From positions 1 to 64,000 of the forward strand of contig CBFHKX010000005.1 in assembly GCA_965656535.1 (NCBI GenBank): 64,000 nt of DNA, given 5' to 3'. The position numbers were made by a program, and so were the translations under genes. This DNA comes from Lishizhenia sp965656535 (GTDB lineage Bacteria > Bacteroidota > Bacteroidia > Flavobacteriales_D > Crocinitomicaceae). Each line of letters begins with the position of its first letter. Position 1 is the first letter of the stretch. This document shows, in pieces, positions 35,998-44,893 of the stretch. The notes under the pieces are model-generated. The model ran no database searches and had not been told where the DNA came from. It saw only the letters and a list, made by a program, of their open reading frames with translations.

Positions 35998-37149
35998 TCA
36001 CAGTAAATCAACTTTTTTTAATTTTTCTCGCAGTTTTAAAGCTACCTTTTCAGGATCTAAAGCAATTTTAATCCCTTTTAAATCAACATCATACACCCCT
36101 TCTGAAGCTAATTTCACTAATTCTTCTTTAAAATCAACATTAGAATGTACCAATTTACCAAATGCTCCATAAGTATGATAAATATGACTAAAATAATCAT
36201 TATCCAATGCCAAAATTGGTTTTTCACAATCAATAGCATCGAATAATGTACCTGATGCGGTAAATTTATAAGATTCCTTAGGGTATAAAAATAACACTAA
36301 ATCTAAATCAGAAATCAATTGATACATTTCTTGACGTGACAAAAAACGTTCACAAAACTCATCATAAAACTTAATTCCTGCATCCCTAAAAAGCTTTTTT
36401 TTAACACGTATTCTACCAATAGCTGAAATTTCAATCTTATCAGAATAGGGCTTTAAATTTTCTCCTAAATTTAAAAAATCAGTCAAACCTTTCGATTCAC
36501 GGAAAATTCCAATCGCACCAACTTTTAACTTTTTATTCTCCTTATCTTGAATGCCGTCAAAAGAATTAAAAATAGCACTATGTTCAAAAGTAATCATTTT
36601 TTTAAATACTTTTGGACTGAGGTAAGGTTCAAGGTTTTCTAAAATAGGATCTCCTAAAACTGAAAAATACAACTTTTTTGCTATTTTAACTTTTGAAGAA
36701 GTAAAAAAGGCTTTAGACTTCGAAAAGAGCCAGCTAGTCCGACGTTTTACAGTTAAATCCATCATTTCCCCATGACAAATTATTAAGACTTTCTTATCAA
36801 AAAGCGCAGTAATATAGTTCACAGGATAAATTGAAATCATCGTATTATAATTAATAATGATTGTGTCATTCTTCCTTGCTGTAATGATAATTTTACAATT
36901 ATTAAAAATTGCTAGTAACTGTTTTAAAAACCTCATAAAAGATGAATTTGACTGAGGCACCTTAATTTTTTGATAACTCACATTACTTGGAAAACCTTTT
37001 AACATCCTTTTTAGGTTTCGCATTGCAGACTGGTCTGCACAATAGATAATTTCATCATACAGACAAGCAAACATCTTTAATGAAGACGCATTATACATTT
37101 CGTGATCTGTATTATTTGAAAATGTATCAATATAATATGCTTTAGACAT
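35998..37149 (-). CDS. putative glycosyltransferase (GT-B-like)
   Basis: A 383-residue soluble protein without a confident family match. The C-terminal half has a GT-B-like layout: KVGAIGIFRESKGLTDFLNL (donor-loop-like), then FLYPKESYKFTASGTLFDAI, where glycosyltransferases place their acidic/sugar-binding loop. The N-terminal half has alternating strands and helices. Its position in an unbroken run of glycosyltransferase genes supports the call. The gene is preceded by 70 bp and followed by 145 bp without features. Confidence 0.6.
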   Translation of the reverse strand: MSKAYYIDTFSNNTDHEMYNASSLKMFACLYDEIIYCADQSAMRNLKRMLKGFPSNVSYQKIKVPQSNSSFMRFLKQLLAIFNNCKIIITARKNDTIIINYNTMISIYPVNYITALFDKKVLIICHGEMMDLTVKRRTSWLFSKSKAFFTSSKVKIAKKLYFSVLGDPILENLEPYLSPKVFKKMITFEHSAIFNSFDGIQDKENKKLKVGAIGIFRESKGLTDFLNLGENLKPYSDKIEISAIGRIRVKKKLFRDAGIKFYDEFCERFLSRQEMYQLISDLDLVLFLYPKESYKFTASGTLFDAIDCEKPILALDNDYFSHIYHTYGAFGKLVHSNVDFKEELVKLASEGVYDVDLKGIKIALDPEKVALKLREKLKKVDLL

Positions 37150-37219
37150 TTTTTTTATTTTAAGATTTCTAAGTTTAAATAACGAGCAATCTATTTTAAC
37201 GCTCTTGAATATAAACGAA

Positions 37220-38167
37220 TTAATTAATTAAAACACCCCAATTTGTTCTTTTGCCATTTTTAGAAAACCTGTAATTATGCCTCCAATTCAATTTAAAAAG
37301 ATATGTTTCTTTGGTTAGAAAATTTAATTTTTCATTAGAGTGTTCATCATTTAAAATTGTTTTAAGCTGCAAAGTTCGAATATTATTGTAAGGTACACAG
37401 TCAATTGCATTTTTAAACTCAGGTATTGTGTTATATCCAATTTTTATAAAATAATCCATCATGAAATAGTCAACAAATCGGTTTTCATTTCTTAGATATT
37501 CAAAGAACATATCTCTAACAAACATAAAGAAAATTGATTTTTTTTGACTAACCAAAAAAAAATTGCTCCACATATTTTCTGTAATGTAATACCCACTATT
37601 AGCATATTTTATTGAATAAAAAGGGAACTTGAAAATTTCCTCGCTAATTTTCTTTGTAACCAAAACAGTTGAATCTATCCAACAACCTCCTTTTTCCGCT
37701 AATAAACTAGTTCTAATTATGTCAGTAAAATGTGCATTACTTATTTGACCTTGATTGTAAAGATTTAAAATATCGGTAGGGAGTGAAATGTAGTTGTGAT
37801 AATTTTTCAAAGTAATTATTATAACAGGGTGTTCTCCGGAATACTTGTTAACAGATTTTAAGCACTCTTGAGGTACTTCAGGCATTTTTTCGCTACCCTG
37901 CAACCAACAAAACCAAATGGGTAATTTTGGTGTGTATTCTTTTATGATAGATTCATCATGATATTTTTCAATTACCTTTCTACACTTTTCTACAATATAC
38001 TCTGATACCCTATTATGTTTCTTTATCATTATATAAGAAGCAATAAAATAAGGCATTCTGGGGATTATCGGCCAAATGAAATTTGTAAATGCAATAAACA
38101 AACCAAATACTCGCAAGTCTACTTTGAAATCTACAAACCTTTTCTTTAATTTAATTACTAAATTCAT
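37220..38167 (-). CDS. capsular polysaccharide synthesis glycosyltransferase (GT32-like)
   Basis: A 315-residue protein with Caps_synth/GT32-like motifs: PIWFCWLQGSEKMPEVPQEC near residue 85, then HFTDIIRTSLLAEKGGCWID near 145-164, where the WIDST segment takes the place of the DxD metal motif. A hydrophobic stretch near residues 20-45 may anchor it. It probably transfers a hexose from an NDP-sugar. Its start overlaps the GT2 gene stop by four bases. Confidence 0.82.
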   Translation of the reverse strand: MNLVIKLKKRFVDFKVDLRVFGLFIAFTNFIWPIIPRMPYFIASYIMIKKHNRVSEYIVEKCRKVIEKYHDESIIKEYTPKLPIWFCWLQGSEKMPEVPQECLKSVNKYSGEHPVIIITLKNYHNYISLPTDILNLYNQGQISNAHFTDIIRTSLLAEKGGCWIDSTVLVTKKISEEIFKFPFYSIKYANSGYYITENMWSNFFLVSQKKSIFFMFVRDMFFEYLRNENRFVDYFMMDYFIKIGYNTIPEFKNAIDCVPYNNIRTLQLKTILNDEHSNEKLNFLTKETYLFKLNWRHNYRFSKNGKRTNWGVLIN

Positions 38168-38895
38168 AATCTTCTATAAAAATTAAAAATCCAACTTATA
38201 GGTTTTTTTCTTAATATTCTTAATCCCTCATAGTCTAACAAAACTTTTTTCGGTAAAAAACTGTTTAGCACAGAATATCTTTCATTTTGATGCATTACGT
38301 TAAAACCCGCACTTATTCCATTTGGTTCTTCTTTTGCAATAATAAGATCTAAACCCCTATAAGTACATTCTGAAAATATTATAGTTTGAATACAAAATTT
38401 CCAATCAGCTACAATTTTTAAAGTTTCATCATAGGGATACTTCAATAACATTGTTCTTTTAATAATGGAGGCTTGATGAGCTATACTCCCAAATATAAAA
38501 TCAGCCATAGTCAACTTTTTTTTTGCTTTGATCAATCCAATTTGTCCTGAAATGACACTACCGAGCAAATAATCCTCAGTGAGTGGATGACTTAAAATTT
38601 CTTCTATTACTGTGTTCGAATAAAAAATATCCCCTGAATTCATAAAAATACAATAATCACCTGTTGCCAATTTGGCAGCTTTATTCATCGCATTGTAAAT
38701 TCCAGTATCCTTTTCAGAAATCCATTTTGTAATCAAATCTCTATTCTCATAAATGAACTCTTTACTACCATCACTTGAATTACCGTCAATTACGATATAT
38801 TCAAATAATTTAGAAGTTTGCAAACGAATGCTTTCCATTGTATTACTCAGTCCTAATTTATTGTTGTAATTAACGGTAATAATTGATATTTTCAT
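38164..38895 (-). CDS. GT2-family glycosyltransferase
   Basis: A 243-residue GT-A enzyme: ISIITVNYNNKLGLSNTMES at the N-terminus, YIVIDGNSSDGS near 33-44, EKDTGIYNAMNKAAKLATGD near 60, and a DxD-equivalent MNSGDIF near 83-89. It matches the short WcaA/'PGL/p-HBAD'-type GT2 group. It overlaps the upstream polymerase gene by 26 bp, a strong sign of one transcription unit. Confidence 0.9.
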   Translation of the reverse strand: MKISIITVNYNNKLGLSNTMESIRLQTSKLFEYIVIDGNSSDGSKEFIYENRDLITKWISEKDTGIYNAMNKAAKLATGDYCIFMNSGDIFYSNTVIEEILSHPLTEDYLLGSVISGQIGLIKAKKKLTMADFIFGSIAHQASIIKRTMLLKYPYDETLKIVADWKFCIQTIIFSECTYRGLDLIIAKEEPNGISAGFNVMHQNERYSVLNSFLPKKVLLDYEGLRILRKKPISWIFNFYRRL

Positions 38896-40099
38896 TATTC
38901 ACATTAAGTTTATTGTAAGTATTATAATATATAATTAAGTAAAAAAGAAGCCCAAATAGAACAGATGAATCATTATTCATCATACCCCAATTTTGAAAAA
39001 CTGGAATTAAAATCAAACCAAAACACCAAAATTTAATGTAGTAGGGCATATTTTTTTTCATAAAACCTTGAATTATAAAATAATAATTTAAAATAACAAA
39101 AAGTATCCCATAAAAAAACATTGACCCCAAAAAACCAATGTCTTGTAAGTATGCTCCCTTTGAATCTGCCACACTCGTTAACTTATTCGTATACTCAGAA
39201 TCTATTGAACCAACACCATGACCAAATAATATATTAAAAAAATTAAACTTCCAATCAACAAAAAACACCTCCAGTGCTTGCCATCTATTATAATCTTCAT
39301 TGTTGAGTTGATTTGATGACTCTTCAACCAAACCTTCATATATCGTAAGAGCATAAGAGCCAAAAACAAACAAACCAATAAAAACAAGTAGTATGAAAAT
39401 TATTCTACTGTATGTGTTTTTCATTTTATAAAAAGTGTATAAAAAAATTGGCAAAGTAATAAGCAAAGTTTGTCTATTTTGTACAAAAAAAATAACAATC
39501 ATAAAAGTAATGAACATCACTAAATTAATAGTTGTTTTTTTCCCTCCTTTAATTAGTCTATGCGCCAAAAAATAAAAACAAACAGCTAAGAGCATAAAAC
39601 CTGGTAAAAAATTAGAAACACCAATATCTTTACTACCTGAAAGTGCACGCCTTTCTAACTGTTCAGCATCAAGAAAAAAACTTGGTTCAAAAATAGAATA
39701 AACAAAAAGAACAACAGAAAGTAAGGCTAACCTCTTTAAAGTAATATAAATATCATCTATTGAAGGGTGTATGTATAAAAAAATTAATAATACTGCAATT
39801 GAGTAATTAGCGCGTTGAGAAATTATGGTATTTAAAATAGACTGATTATATTCAACATATGGACTTACCGTTGAAATAATCATAATAAGAAAAAACCAAA
39901 GCACATACTTTTTATTCCTTATAGTATTTAGCGGGTTTTTAGATTCATTTCTAAATACAAGAACACCTATAAAACACCAAAGCCATTGACTAACTAGTAA
40001 AAAATCCTTTGATATAAATAGGGAAGTAATCCTGTTAGTAAAATATCCAAAAGTGATCAAGAACAATACTAACAAAAATGTTTTTTTATTCATTTTCAT
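38870..40099 (-). CDS. O-antigen/capsule polymerase (Wzy-like)
   Basis: A 409-residue integral membrane protein with about eleven hydrophobic segments and a large external loop between residues 250 and 310 (including NEDYNRWQALEVFFVDWKFN and FGHGVGSIDSEYTN). This is the layout of O-antigen polymerases. The HGVGS sequence in that loop resembles the short motif seen in Wzy_C/O-antigen ligase proteins. Since it is the only protein of this type in a locus with Wzx, Wza and Wzc, it is the likely polymerase of the repeat unit. Confidence 0.8.
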   Translation of the reverse strand: MKMNKKTFLLVLFLITFGYFTNRITSLFISKDFLLVSQWLWCFIGVLVFRNESKNPLNTIRNKKYVLWFFLIMIISTVSPYVEYNQSILNTIISQRANYSIAVLLIFLYIHPSIDDIYITLKRLALLSVVLFVYSIFEPSFFLDAEQLERRALSGSKDIGVSNFLPGFMLLAVCFYFLAHRLIKGGKKTTINLVMFITFMIVIFFVQNRQTLLITLPIFLYTFYKMKNTYSRIIFILLVFIGLFVFGSYALTIYEGLVEESSNQLNNEDYNRWQALEVFFVDWKFNFFNILFGHGVGSIDSEYTNKLTSVADSKGAYLQDIGFLGSMFFYGILFVILNYYFIIQGFMKKNMPYYIKFWCFGLILIPVFQNWGMMNNDSSVLFGLLFYLIIYYNTYNKLNVNNENINYYR

Positions 40100-40108
40100 A
40101 TTCTATAA

Positions 40109-40693
40109 TTATAAAAAAGGAAATGGGTTACCATCTAGTTGGTATCTTAAATCTTTGTTTCTTTCTGAAATTTTCTTTGCAGGCACACCCCCGACTAAAG
40201 TAAATGGCGCAACATTTTTTGTTACAACGGCACCGGCCGCTACAATTGCTCCCTCACCAATAGTTACACTGTGAAGTATAATTGCACTTGGTCCAATCCA
40301 AGCTCGATCTTCAATAACGACTCCATAAGATTCATCTGTAAGACATCTAAAATATGGATCCCTATGATCATGCTGTTCAGTCCAAATTTGCACTTCGGTT
40401 GATAAATTTACATTTTTACCAATTTTAATTCCTTTTCTTCCATCTAGAATCGATTTATCACCTATAATAGAATGATCATCAATAAACACGTTTTGATGAT
40501 ACCTTATTTCAGCTCGATAGTATAGGGATGACTTTTTAGATAACCTCAATAAAAAAATATTCCTGTAAATTAAATTTCTAATTGAGTGTGACGGTATTTC
40601 ACTAGTTCTTTTATCCGCGTAACGCAAGTAACCTTCAAAAATCCTAAATAACTTTGCTTTTATTTGAAATTTATTATTTTTAGAACTTGGCAC
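40109..40693 (-). CDS. hexapeptide-repeat acetyltransferase (WcaF-like), possibly truncated at the N-terminus
   Basis: A 194-residue left-handed beta-helix acetyltransferase. The hexapeptide repeats run through about residues 60-185 (IDDHSIIGDKSILDGRKGIK, then IGPSAIILHSVTIGEGAIVA). EQHDHRDPYF near 110 includes the catalytic-type His. It should acetylate a sugar hydroxyl using acetyl-CoA. The only start in this frame is a GTG at 40693. The same frame is open upstream across one TGA to an ATG at 40834 that is coupled to the preceding gene, so the natural protein may be 241 residues with an N-terminal membrane helix. Confidence 0.85.
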   Translation of the reverse strand: MPSSKNNKFQIKAKLFRIFEGYLRYADKRTSEIPSHSIRNLIYRNIFLLRLSKKSSLYYRAEIRYHQNVFIDDHSIIGDKSILDGRKGIKIGKNVNLSTEVQIWTEQHDHRDPYFRCLTDESYGVVIEDRAWIGPSAIILHSVTIGEGAIVAAGAVVTKNVAPFTLVGGVPAKKISERNKDLRYQLDGNPFPFL

Positions 40694-40750
40694 AAGTGAA
40701 GCATCTGTGGTGTCGGCAATACCTTTACTTTGCTTTCTCTTAAAATAATA

Positions 40751-40834
40751 TCATATAAATGGAAACGAGAACACATAAATTATACTGTCTAAAAATAAAT
40801 AGACAGCAATGATGATTAGCAGAAATTTTAACAT
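40751..40834 (-). pseudogene. 5' fragment of the acetyltransferase gene, cut by an in-frame TGA
   Basis: ATG at 40834 lies one base after the stop of the upstream acyltransferase gene (TAATATG). It opens a 27-codon frame encoding a hydrophobic helix (MLKFLLIIIAVYLFLDSIIY, then VFSFPFI), ended by TGA at 40753-40751. The same frame then continues with no other stop (YYFKRKQSKGIADTTDASLV) into the 194-residue acetyltransferase. The hydrophobic-then-basic pattern is what a membrane anchor looks like. This could be a nonsense mutation, a sequencing error, or a real short leader peptide. Confidence 0.6.
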
Positions 40835-40835
40835 A

Positions 40836-41435
40836 TTAAATATTTTTTAAGTAAGTAGCAGGATTACCGCCCCAAACCTGATTACTTGGCACGTTTTTAA
40901 CTACAACACTACCTGCAGCAATAATTGAATTTTCTCCAATAGTAACTCCCTTACCAATTAAAGATCTAGCCCCAATAAAAACATTATTTCCAATAAATAT
41001 AGGTGCAGTATCAACACTTAATAAATCTAAAGCTCTATTAGCCCTAATAATTGGATCGGTGCTATGAAAATTTGTGTCATAAATCAATGTCCCTGCTCCA
41101 ATATTTACATTGTTACCAATTATTACTTCTTGATGAACGTGGATTGAGGTTCCTGTGATACCAGAGTTTTCTCCAATTAACAAAGTTGCATTCTTTTTAA
41201 CATTAATTGAACTTATAAAACGAGGGTCAATACTGTATTCTGGACCACTACTACAAATGAAATTTTCGCCAAATACTACTTTACCCCCTTGTTCTAGTAC
41301 AAATTTTATTTTACCATTTAATGTTATTTTATCATAACTAACATCAAATTGTCTCAATATAGCATGATATTTTCTATTGTAATAGAATCGTTTAGGTTTT
41401 TTTATAACCTTATCTATAAATTCAAACACATTCAT
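40836..41435 (-). CDS. hexapeptide-repeat acyltransferase
   Basis: A 199-residue left-handed beta-helix protein. Hexapeptide turns run from about residue 75 to 190 (LLIGENSGITGTSIHVHQEV, then IGNNVFIGARSLIGKGVTIG). FHSTDPIIR near residue 125 supplies the catalytic-type His. It belongs to the colanic-acid/LPS O-acetyltransferase group. The neighbouring acetyltransferase has the same fold, so the repeat unit is probably O-acetylated at two positions. Confidence 0.88.
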   Translation of the reverse strand: MNVFEFIDKVIKKPKRFYYNRKYHAILRQFDVSYDKITLNGKIKFVLEQGGKVVFGENFICSSGPEYSIDPRFISSINVKKNATLLIGENSGITGTSIHVHQEVIIGNNVNIGAGTLIYDTNFHSTDPIIRANRALDLLSVDTAPIFIGNNVFIGARSLIGKGVTIGENSIIAAGSVVVKNVPSNQVWGGNPATYLKNI

Positions 41436-41511
41436 AACTAATATTCTATTTTACATAGTTTACAATTTTTTATTTTGTTTAACAATTTGAATCGTAACTA
41501 TAATATTAAAT

Positions 41512-42867
41512 CTATTTTCCCCAGATTCCATAGGCTTTTTCAGATATTAATTTTTTATACTGAATAGGAATTAGAATTGCAGATAATAATAAACTTATGT
41601 TTGTTGCCATTATTATTCCGCTCAAGCCGAAATTTAAATATTTCGCTAAAAATATTGCCAAAGGTATGTTAAAAATTAGTTGTAAAAGAGCGATAAACAG
41701 CTGAAGTCTAATTTTCCCAACACCGTTAATGTAAAAAACAAAAAGATTAGTCCATGAGATAATAATGGCATAAATAGCAAATTGTAGTGATAACATTTTA
41801 GGAATGACAACACTTTTACCAACCCATAACTCAAAAAGAAAAGGTGAAACAATCCATAAAACAATAATCAATAACGAAAACCCGCCCCAAACAAAGAGCA
41901 ATTTATTAATTGAATTTTTTATCCAGATAAAATCTTTACGCGCATTAGCCTCCGTAAATGCTGACCAAAAAGGTGTAATAATAATAGTAAAAATACCAAG
42001 AACTGAACTATATAATCTAAAGGCAACACTATAGGGGGTTACCTGTGATGGGTTAAACAAATGTGAAATAATAATATTGCTTGATGAAAACATTACGATA
42101 GTTGTAATTTGAATAAAAAAGAACTGTAACCCCAAGCCTATTAAGTCCTTTAGATATTTTTTCTTAGGTAAACAGAATAATTTAGGTTTGTATTTACTTA
42201 TTTCTCCATTAAAATATTTAATTGAAAAAAATATATTTACCAAAATTGGTGAAATCATAAATGAAAATGCGATACTGAATAATGAAACGTTATTGATATA
42301 TTTTAGCAGAAAGATTAGTATTAATGATAAAATATTTGAATATAGAAATAGCGAATTACTAATTGTGGTTTTTTGCAATGCTAGTAGTACTGTAGAAATA
42401 TTCTTTGTGTATAATTGAAAGCAAAATAAAACAAATACTAATAGAACAATTAAATTTATATTTTCATTGAAATTTTCACTAAGATTTAGTAATGAATACC
42501 AATTAAGAAATGGATTAACTAAAAGAAATAAAATAATAAATACACCCCCAATTAACGCCATTGATGAGTATAAAGTCTGAACATATTCTTGCGCTAATAC
42601 AACATTGTTCTTTGAAATTGATTCAGCAAATTTGTTTCTAAAACCATTTCCTATTCCAATATCCATCATATTAAACCAAGAAACGATAGAGAAAATAGTC
42701 ATCCATATACCATACTTTTCTTGATCTATTAAATGTATAGTATACGGAACTAAAAGTAAAGTAATTGCTACGCTCAATCCTTTAACTAAAAAGGAGCCAG
42801 CAATATTTTTCTTTACGATTACTGACCTTTCAGAACCTCTATTTAATAATTTAAGTAAATTAAACAT
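41512..42867 (-). CDS. lipid-linked oligosaccharide flippase (Wzx-like)
   Basis: A 451-residue membrane protein with about twelve to fourteen hydrophobic segments and the MVF/polysaccharide-synthase opening (KNIAGSFLVKGLSVAITLLL, then YGIWMTIFSIVSWFNMMDIG, GIGNGFRNKFAES). It flips undecaprenyl-linked repeat units to the periplasmic side for the Wzy-type polymerase. It is the only flippase in the locus. Confidence 0.9.
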   Translation of the reverse strand: MFNLLKLLNRGSERSVIVKKNIAGSFLVKGLSVAITLLLVPYTIHLIDQEKYGIWMTIFSIVSWFNMMDIGIGNGFRNKFAESISKNNVVLAQEYVQTLYSSMALIGGVFIILFLLVNPFLNWYSLLNLSENFNENINLIVLLVFVLFCFQLYTKNISTVLLALQKTTISNSLFLYSNILSLILIFLLKYINNVSLFSIAFSFMISPILVNIFFSIKYFNGEISKYKPKLFCLPKKKYLKDLIGLGLQFFFIQITTIVMFSSSNIIISHLFNPSQVTPYSVAFRLYSSVLGIFTIIITPFWSAFTEANARKDFIWIKNSINKLLFVWGGFSLLIIVLWIVSPFLFELWVGKSVVIPKMLSLQFAIYAIIISWTNLFVFYINGVGKIRLQLFIALLQLIFNIPLAIFLAKYLNFGLSGIIMATNISLLLSAILIPIQYKKLISEKAYGIWGK

Positions 42868-42996
42868 ACTTAAATAAAATAATTAAGCTAAAGTAAATTA
42901 AATATTTTAACACATCGTTTTGTAGTCTTAAACCCCTTATTTTAAATCTTTTATGAATAAATAAAAATACTGCTTTATTTAAATTTATATAATACA

Positions 42997-43953
42997 TTAT
43001 TTCTTAAATATTTTTAATAAGTAATTTCCAGATTTCGGGTACACTAAGAGTATTGTAAATAAATGAAAGAAGATTTTTTGAGTAAAATTTAGATAGTACT
43101 TGTAATTACTGTGGTAAATCATATTATAAACCTTTTGATTGCCTTCTTTGTTTTGCTTTAAAAGGTATTTAAACATATTTTTGTAAGAAATTAGCATTGT
43201 AATTTTTAAAAATTTCTTAAAATAAGATTTATCTAATGAAAGAGGTAAATGTGATAATGTGGATAAACCAAGACCAACAGTTGAAAAAGACCAAACACCA
43301 TTACCGGGGTTAACAAATTTAATAACCTTTTCATCACAAAACTTAACAGGTATCTCTTCATTTAAAGAATAAAAAACTGGGATTAAAAACCCAATATAAG
43401 TATAAGAGAACTCATATCCGAACCCTAAAAAAGGATAAAGAGCTTCTAAATTGAATACACCGTTCGAAACAAAAACAAGATTATCACTCCTTACAACCTC
43501 TTTATTAGCATAATAATCAATAAACTGCTCTAAATTATGCACTTTTTCATCATTTTCCAAACCAACTTCACCAATTCCTTCAGTAGAAAACTTTAAATAC
43601 CCAACTTCGGGATTTTTTGAAATTCTATTATTTATAATGCTAGTTGCATTTTCACAAATTACATCATCATCAGAAATTAGCCACATCCACTTCGTTTTAC
43701 AATGCAAAAATGTATTCACCATATTTGTAGCCATTCTTACATTAAACGGATTATTAATAATTCTAATCTTGTTTAAATCAAATTGATGTGTAATATCTTC
43801 AATTTTATAATTTGAGCAATTGTTTACAACAACTATTTCATAAATGTCTGACAAATTTTGTTTAAAAATAGATTCTAATAATCTTTTCAATTTGTCCGGC
43901 CTATTATAGGTAGGTATGACAATGGATAATGCATCTATGTAATTTGTTTTCAT
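42997..43953 (-). CDS. GT2-family glycosyltransferase, candidate dideoxyhexosyl transferase
   Basis: A 318-residue GT-A enzyme: LSIVIPTYNRPDKLKRLLES at the start, VVVNNCSN near 43, and a DxD-type LISDDDVIC near 94-100. The C-terminal 100 residues are more hydrophobic. The aspartate triplet and overall layout resemble the Salmonella abequosyltransferase RfbV group. It is the gene directly after the abequose-synthase-like reductase, so transfer of the 3,6-dideoxyhexose is a reasonable guess, not shown. Confidence 0.78.
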   Translation of the reverse strand: MKTNYIDALSIVIPTYNRPDKLKRLLESIFKQNLSDIYEIVVVNNCSNYKIEDITHQFDLNKIRIINNPFNVRMATNMVNTFLHCKTKWMWLISDDDVICENATSIINNRISKNPEVGYLKFSTEGIGEVGLENDEKVHNLEQFIDYYANKEVVRSDNLVFVSNGVFNLEALYPFLGFGYEFSYTYIGFLIPVFYSLNEEIPVKFCDEKVIKFVNPGNGVWSFSTVGLGLSTLSHLPLSLDKSYFKKFLKITMLISYKNMFKYLLKQNKEGNQKVYNMIYHSNYKYYLNFTQKIFFHLFTILLVYPKSGNYLLKIFKK

Positions 43954-44019
43954 ATTTTATCTACTGATTTTAAATATATTGAAATAATTCTAAACTTTAT
44001 GAATCCTGATTATTCAGAT

Positions 44020-44889
44020 CTACTTTAGACAACTTTCTATTCCTAATTTCAATGAGTGCAACGGCTTCCAACCCATTTCTTGTAATTTAAAATTTGTAAC
44101 ATTTGATTCCATTATTTCTCCATCTCTAAATGATATTCCACCAAAATTTAATTTGGTATTTGAGCTTGTTATTTGTTTAATCAATACAGCTAACTCTTTA
44201 ACACTATAACTAACTCCTGTACCAATCTCAAATTCTTGGTAGCTTTCTAAATCTGAGAAAGCGTTCATCACATATTCAAAAGCACCAACCACATCTTTCA
44301 CATAAATGAAATCTCTAGTTTGCGTGCCTGGTGTCAAATCTAAAGTGGGTTCATTATTTTTAATTTTATCAATTAAAAAAGGAATAAACTTTCCTGGCGC
44401 ATCATTTTCGCCAAACATATGGAAAACCTTCATATTCGCTACTTTACAAGTAGACGAACTTGCTAAAAGCTTGACCCATTCTACAGTATGTTTTTTTGAT
44501 AATGTATAATCGGATAAATAGGAATAAGAGTATTTAGGATTGTTAAAGAAACTATCGGTATTTAAAAATAGATTGACATTATATTTTCCTGACAATTCTA
44601 ATAACTGTACAGGTAAATTAATATTAGTATTTAACAAATCAAATATGGGCTCATTCTGTCTTCTATACACAGTTGCTACATGCACAACAGCATAGAAGTT
44701 GTTTTCTTTAAAAACAAGTTCTAAAGGACTTTCGTTAGTTGAATACACTTTAAAATTTTCATCTGATATTCTATGCAAATTTTCTAAAGAGTACTCCAAT
44801 CCAATAACCTCAAAATTTACTTTTAAATGTTTTGCTAAATGGCTCCCTAAGAAGCCATTAATCCCTGTTATTAATATCTTTTTTTTCAA
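44020..44889 (-). CDS. rfbJ: CDP-abequose-synthase-like reductase
   Basis: A 289-residue short-chain dehydrogenase with NAD(P)-binding GINGFLGSHL near residues 9-18. It shares many distinctive stretches with Salmonella RfbJ as I recall it: VVHVATVYRRQNEPI, LNTDSFFNNPKYSYSY, FGENDAPGKFIPFLIDKIKN and SFRDGEIMES. That would make it the last enzyme of CDP-abequose synthesis, reducing the 4-keto group of CDP-3,6-dideoxy-4-ketoglucose. The catalytic Tyr-x3-Lys is probably the Y-T-L-S-K stretch (YTLSKKH near 128-134). Paratose or ascarylose synthase activity cannot be excluded. It lies next to rfbH. Confidence 0.78.
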   Translation of the reverse strand: MKKKILITGINGFLGSHLAKHLKVNFEVIGLEYSLENLHRISDENFKVYSTNESPLELVFKENNFYAVVHVATVYRRQNEPIFDLLNTNINLPVQLLELSGKYNVNLFLNTDSFFNNPKYSYSYLSDYTLSKKHTVEWVKLLASSSTCKVANMKVFHMFGENDAPGKFIPFLIDKIKNNEPTLDLTPGTQTRDFIYVKDVVGAFEYVMNAFSDLESYQEFEIGTGVSYSVKELAVLIKQITSSNTKLNFGGISFRDGEIMESNVTNFKLQEMGWKPLHSLKLGIESCLK

Positions 44890-44893
44890 ATTC

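Noticed and set aside
41804..42418. Two 76-codon plus-strand frames
   Set aside because: Antisense to the flippase gene, whose membrane pattern and start are clear.
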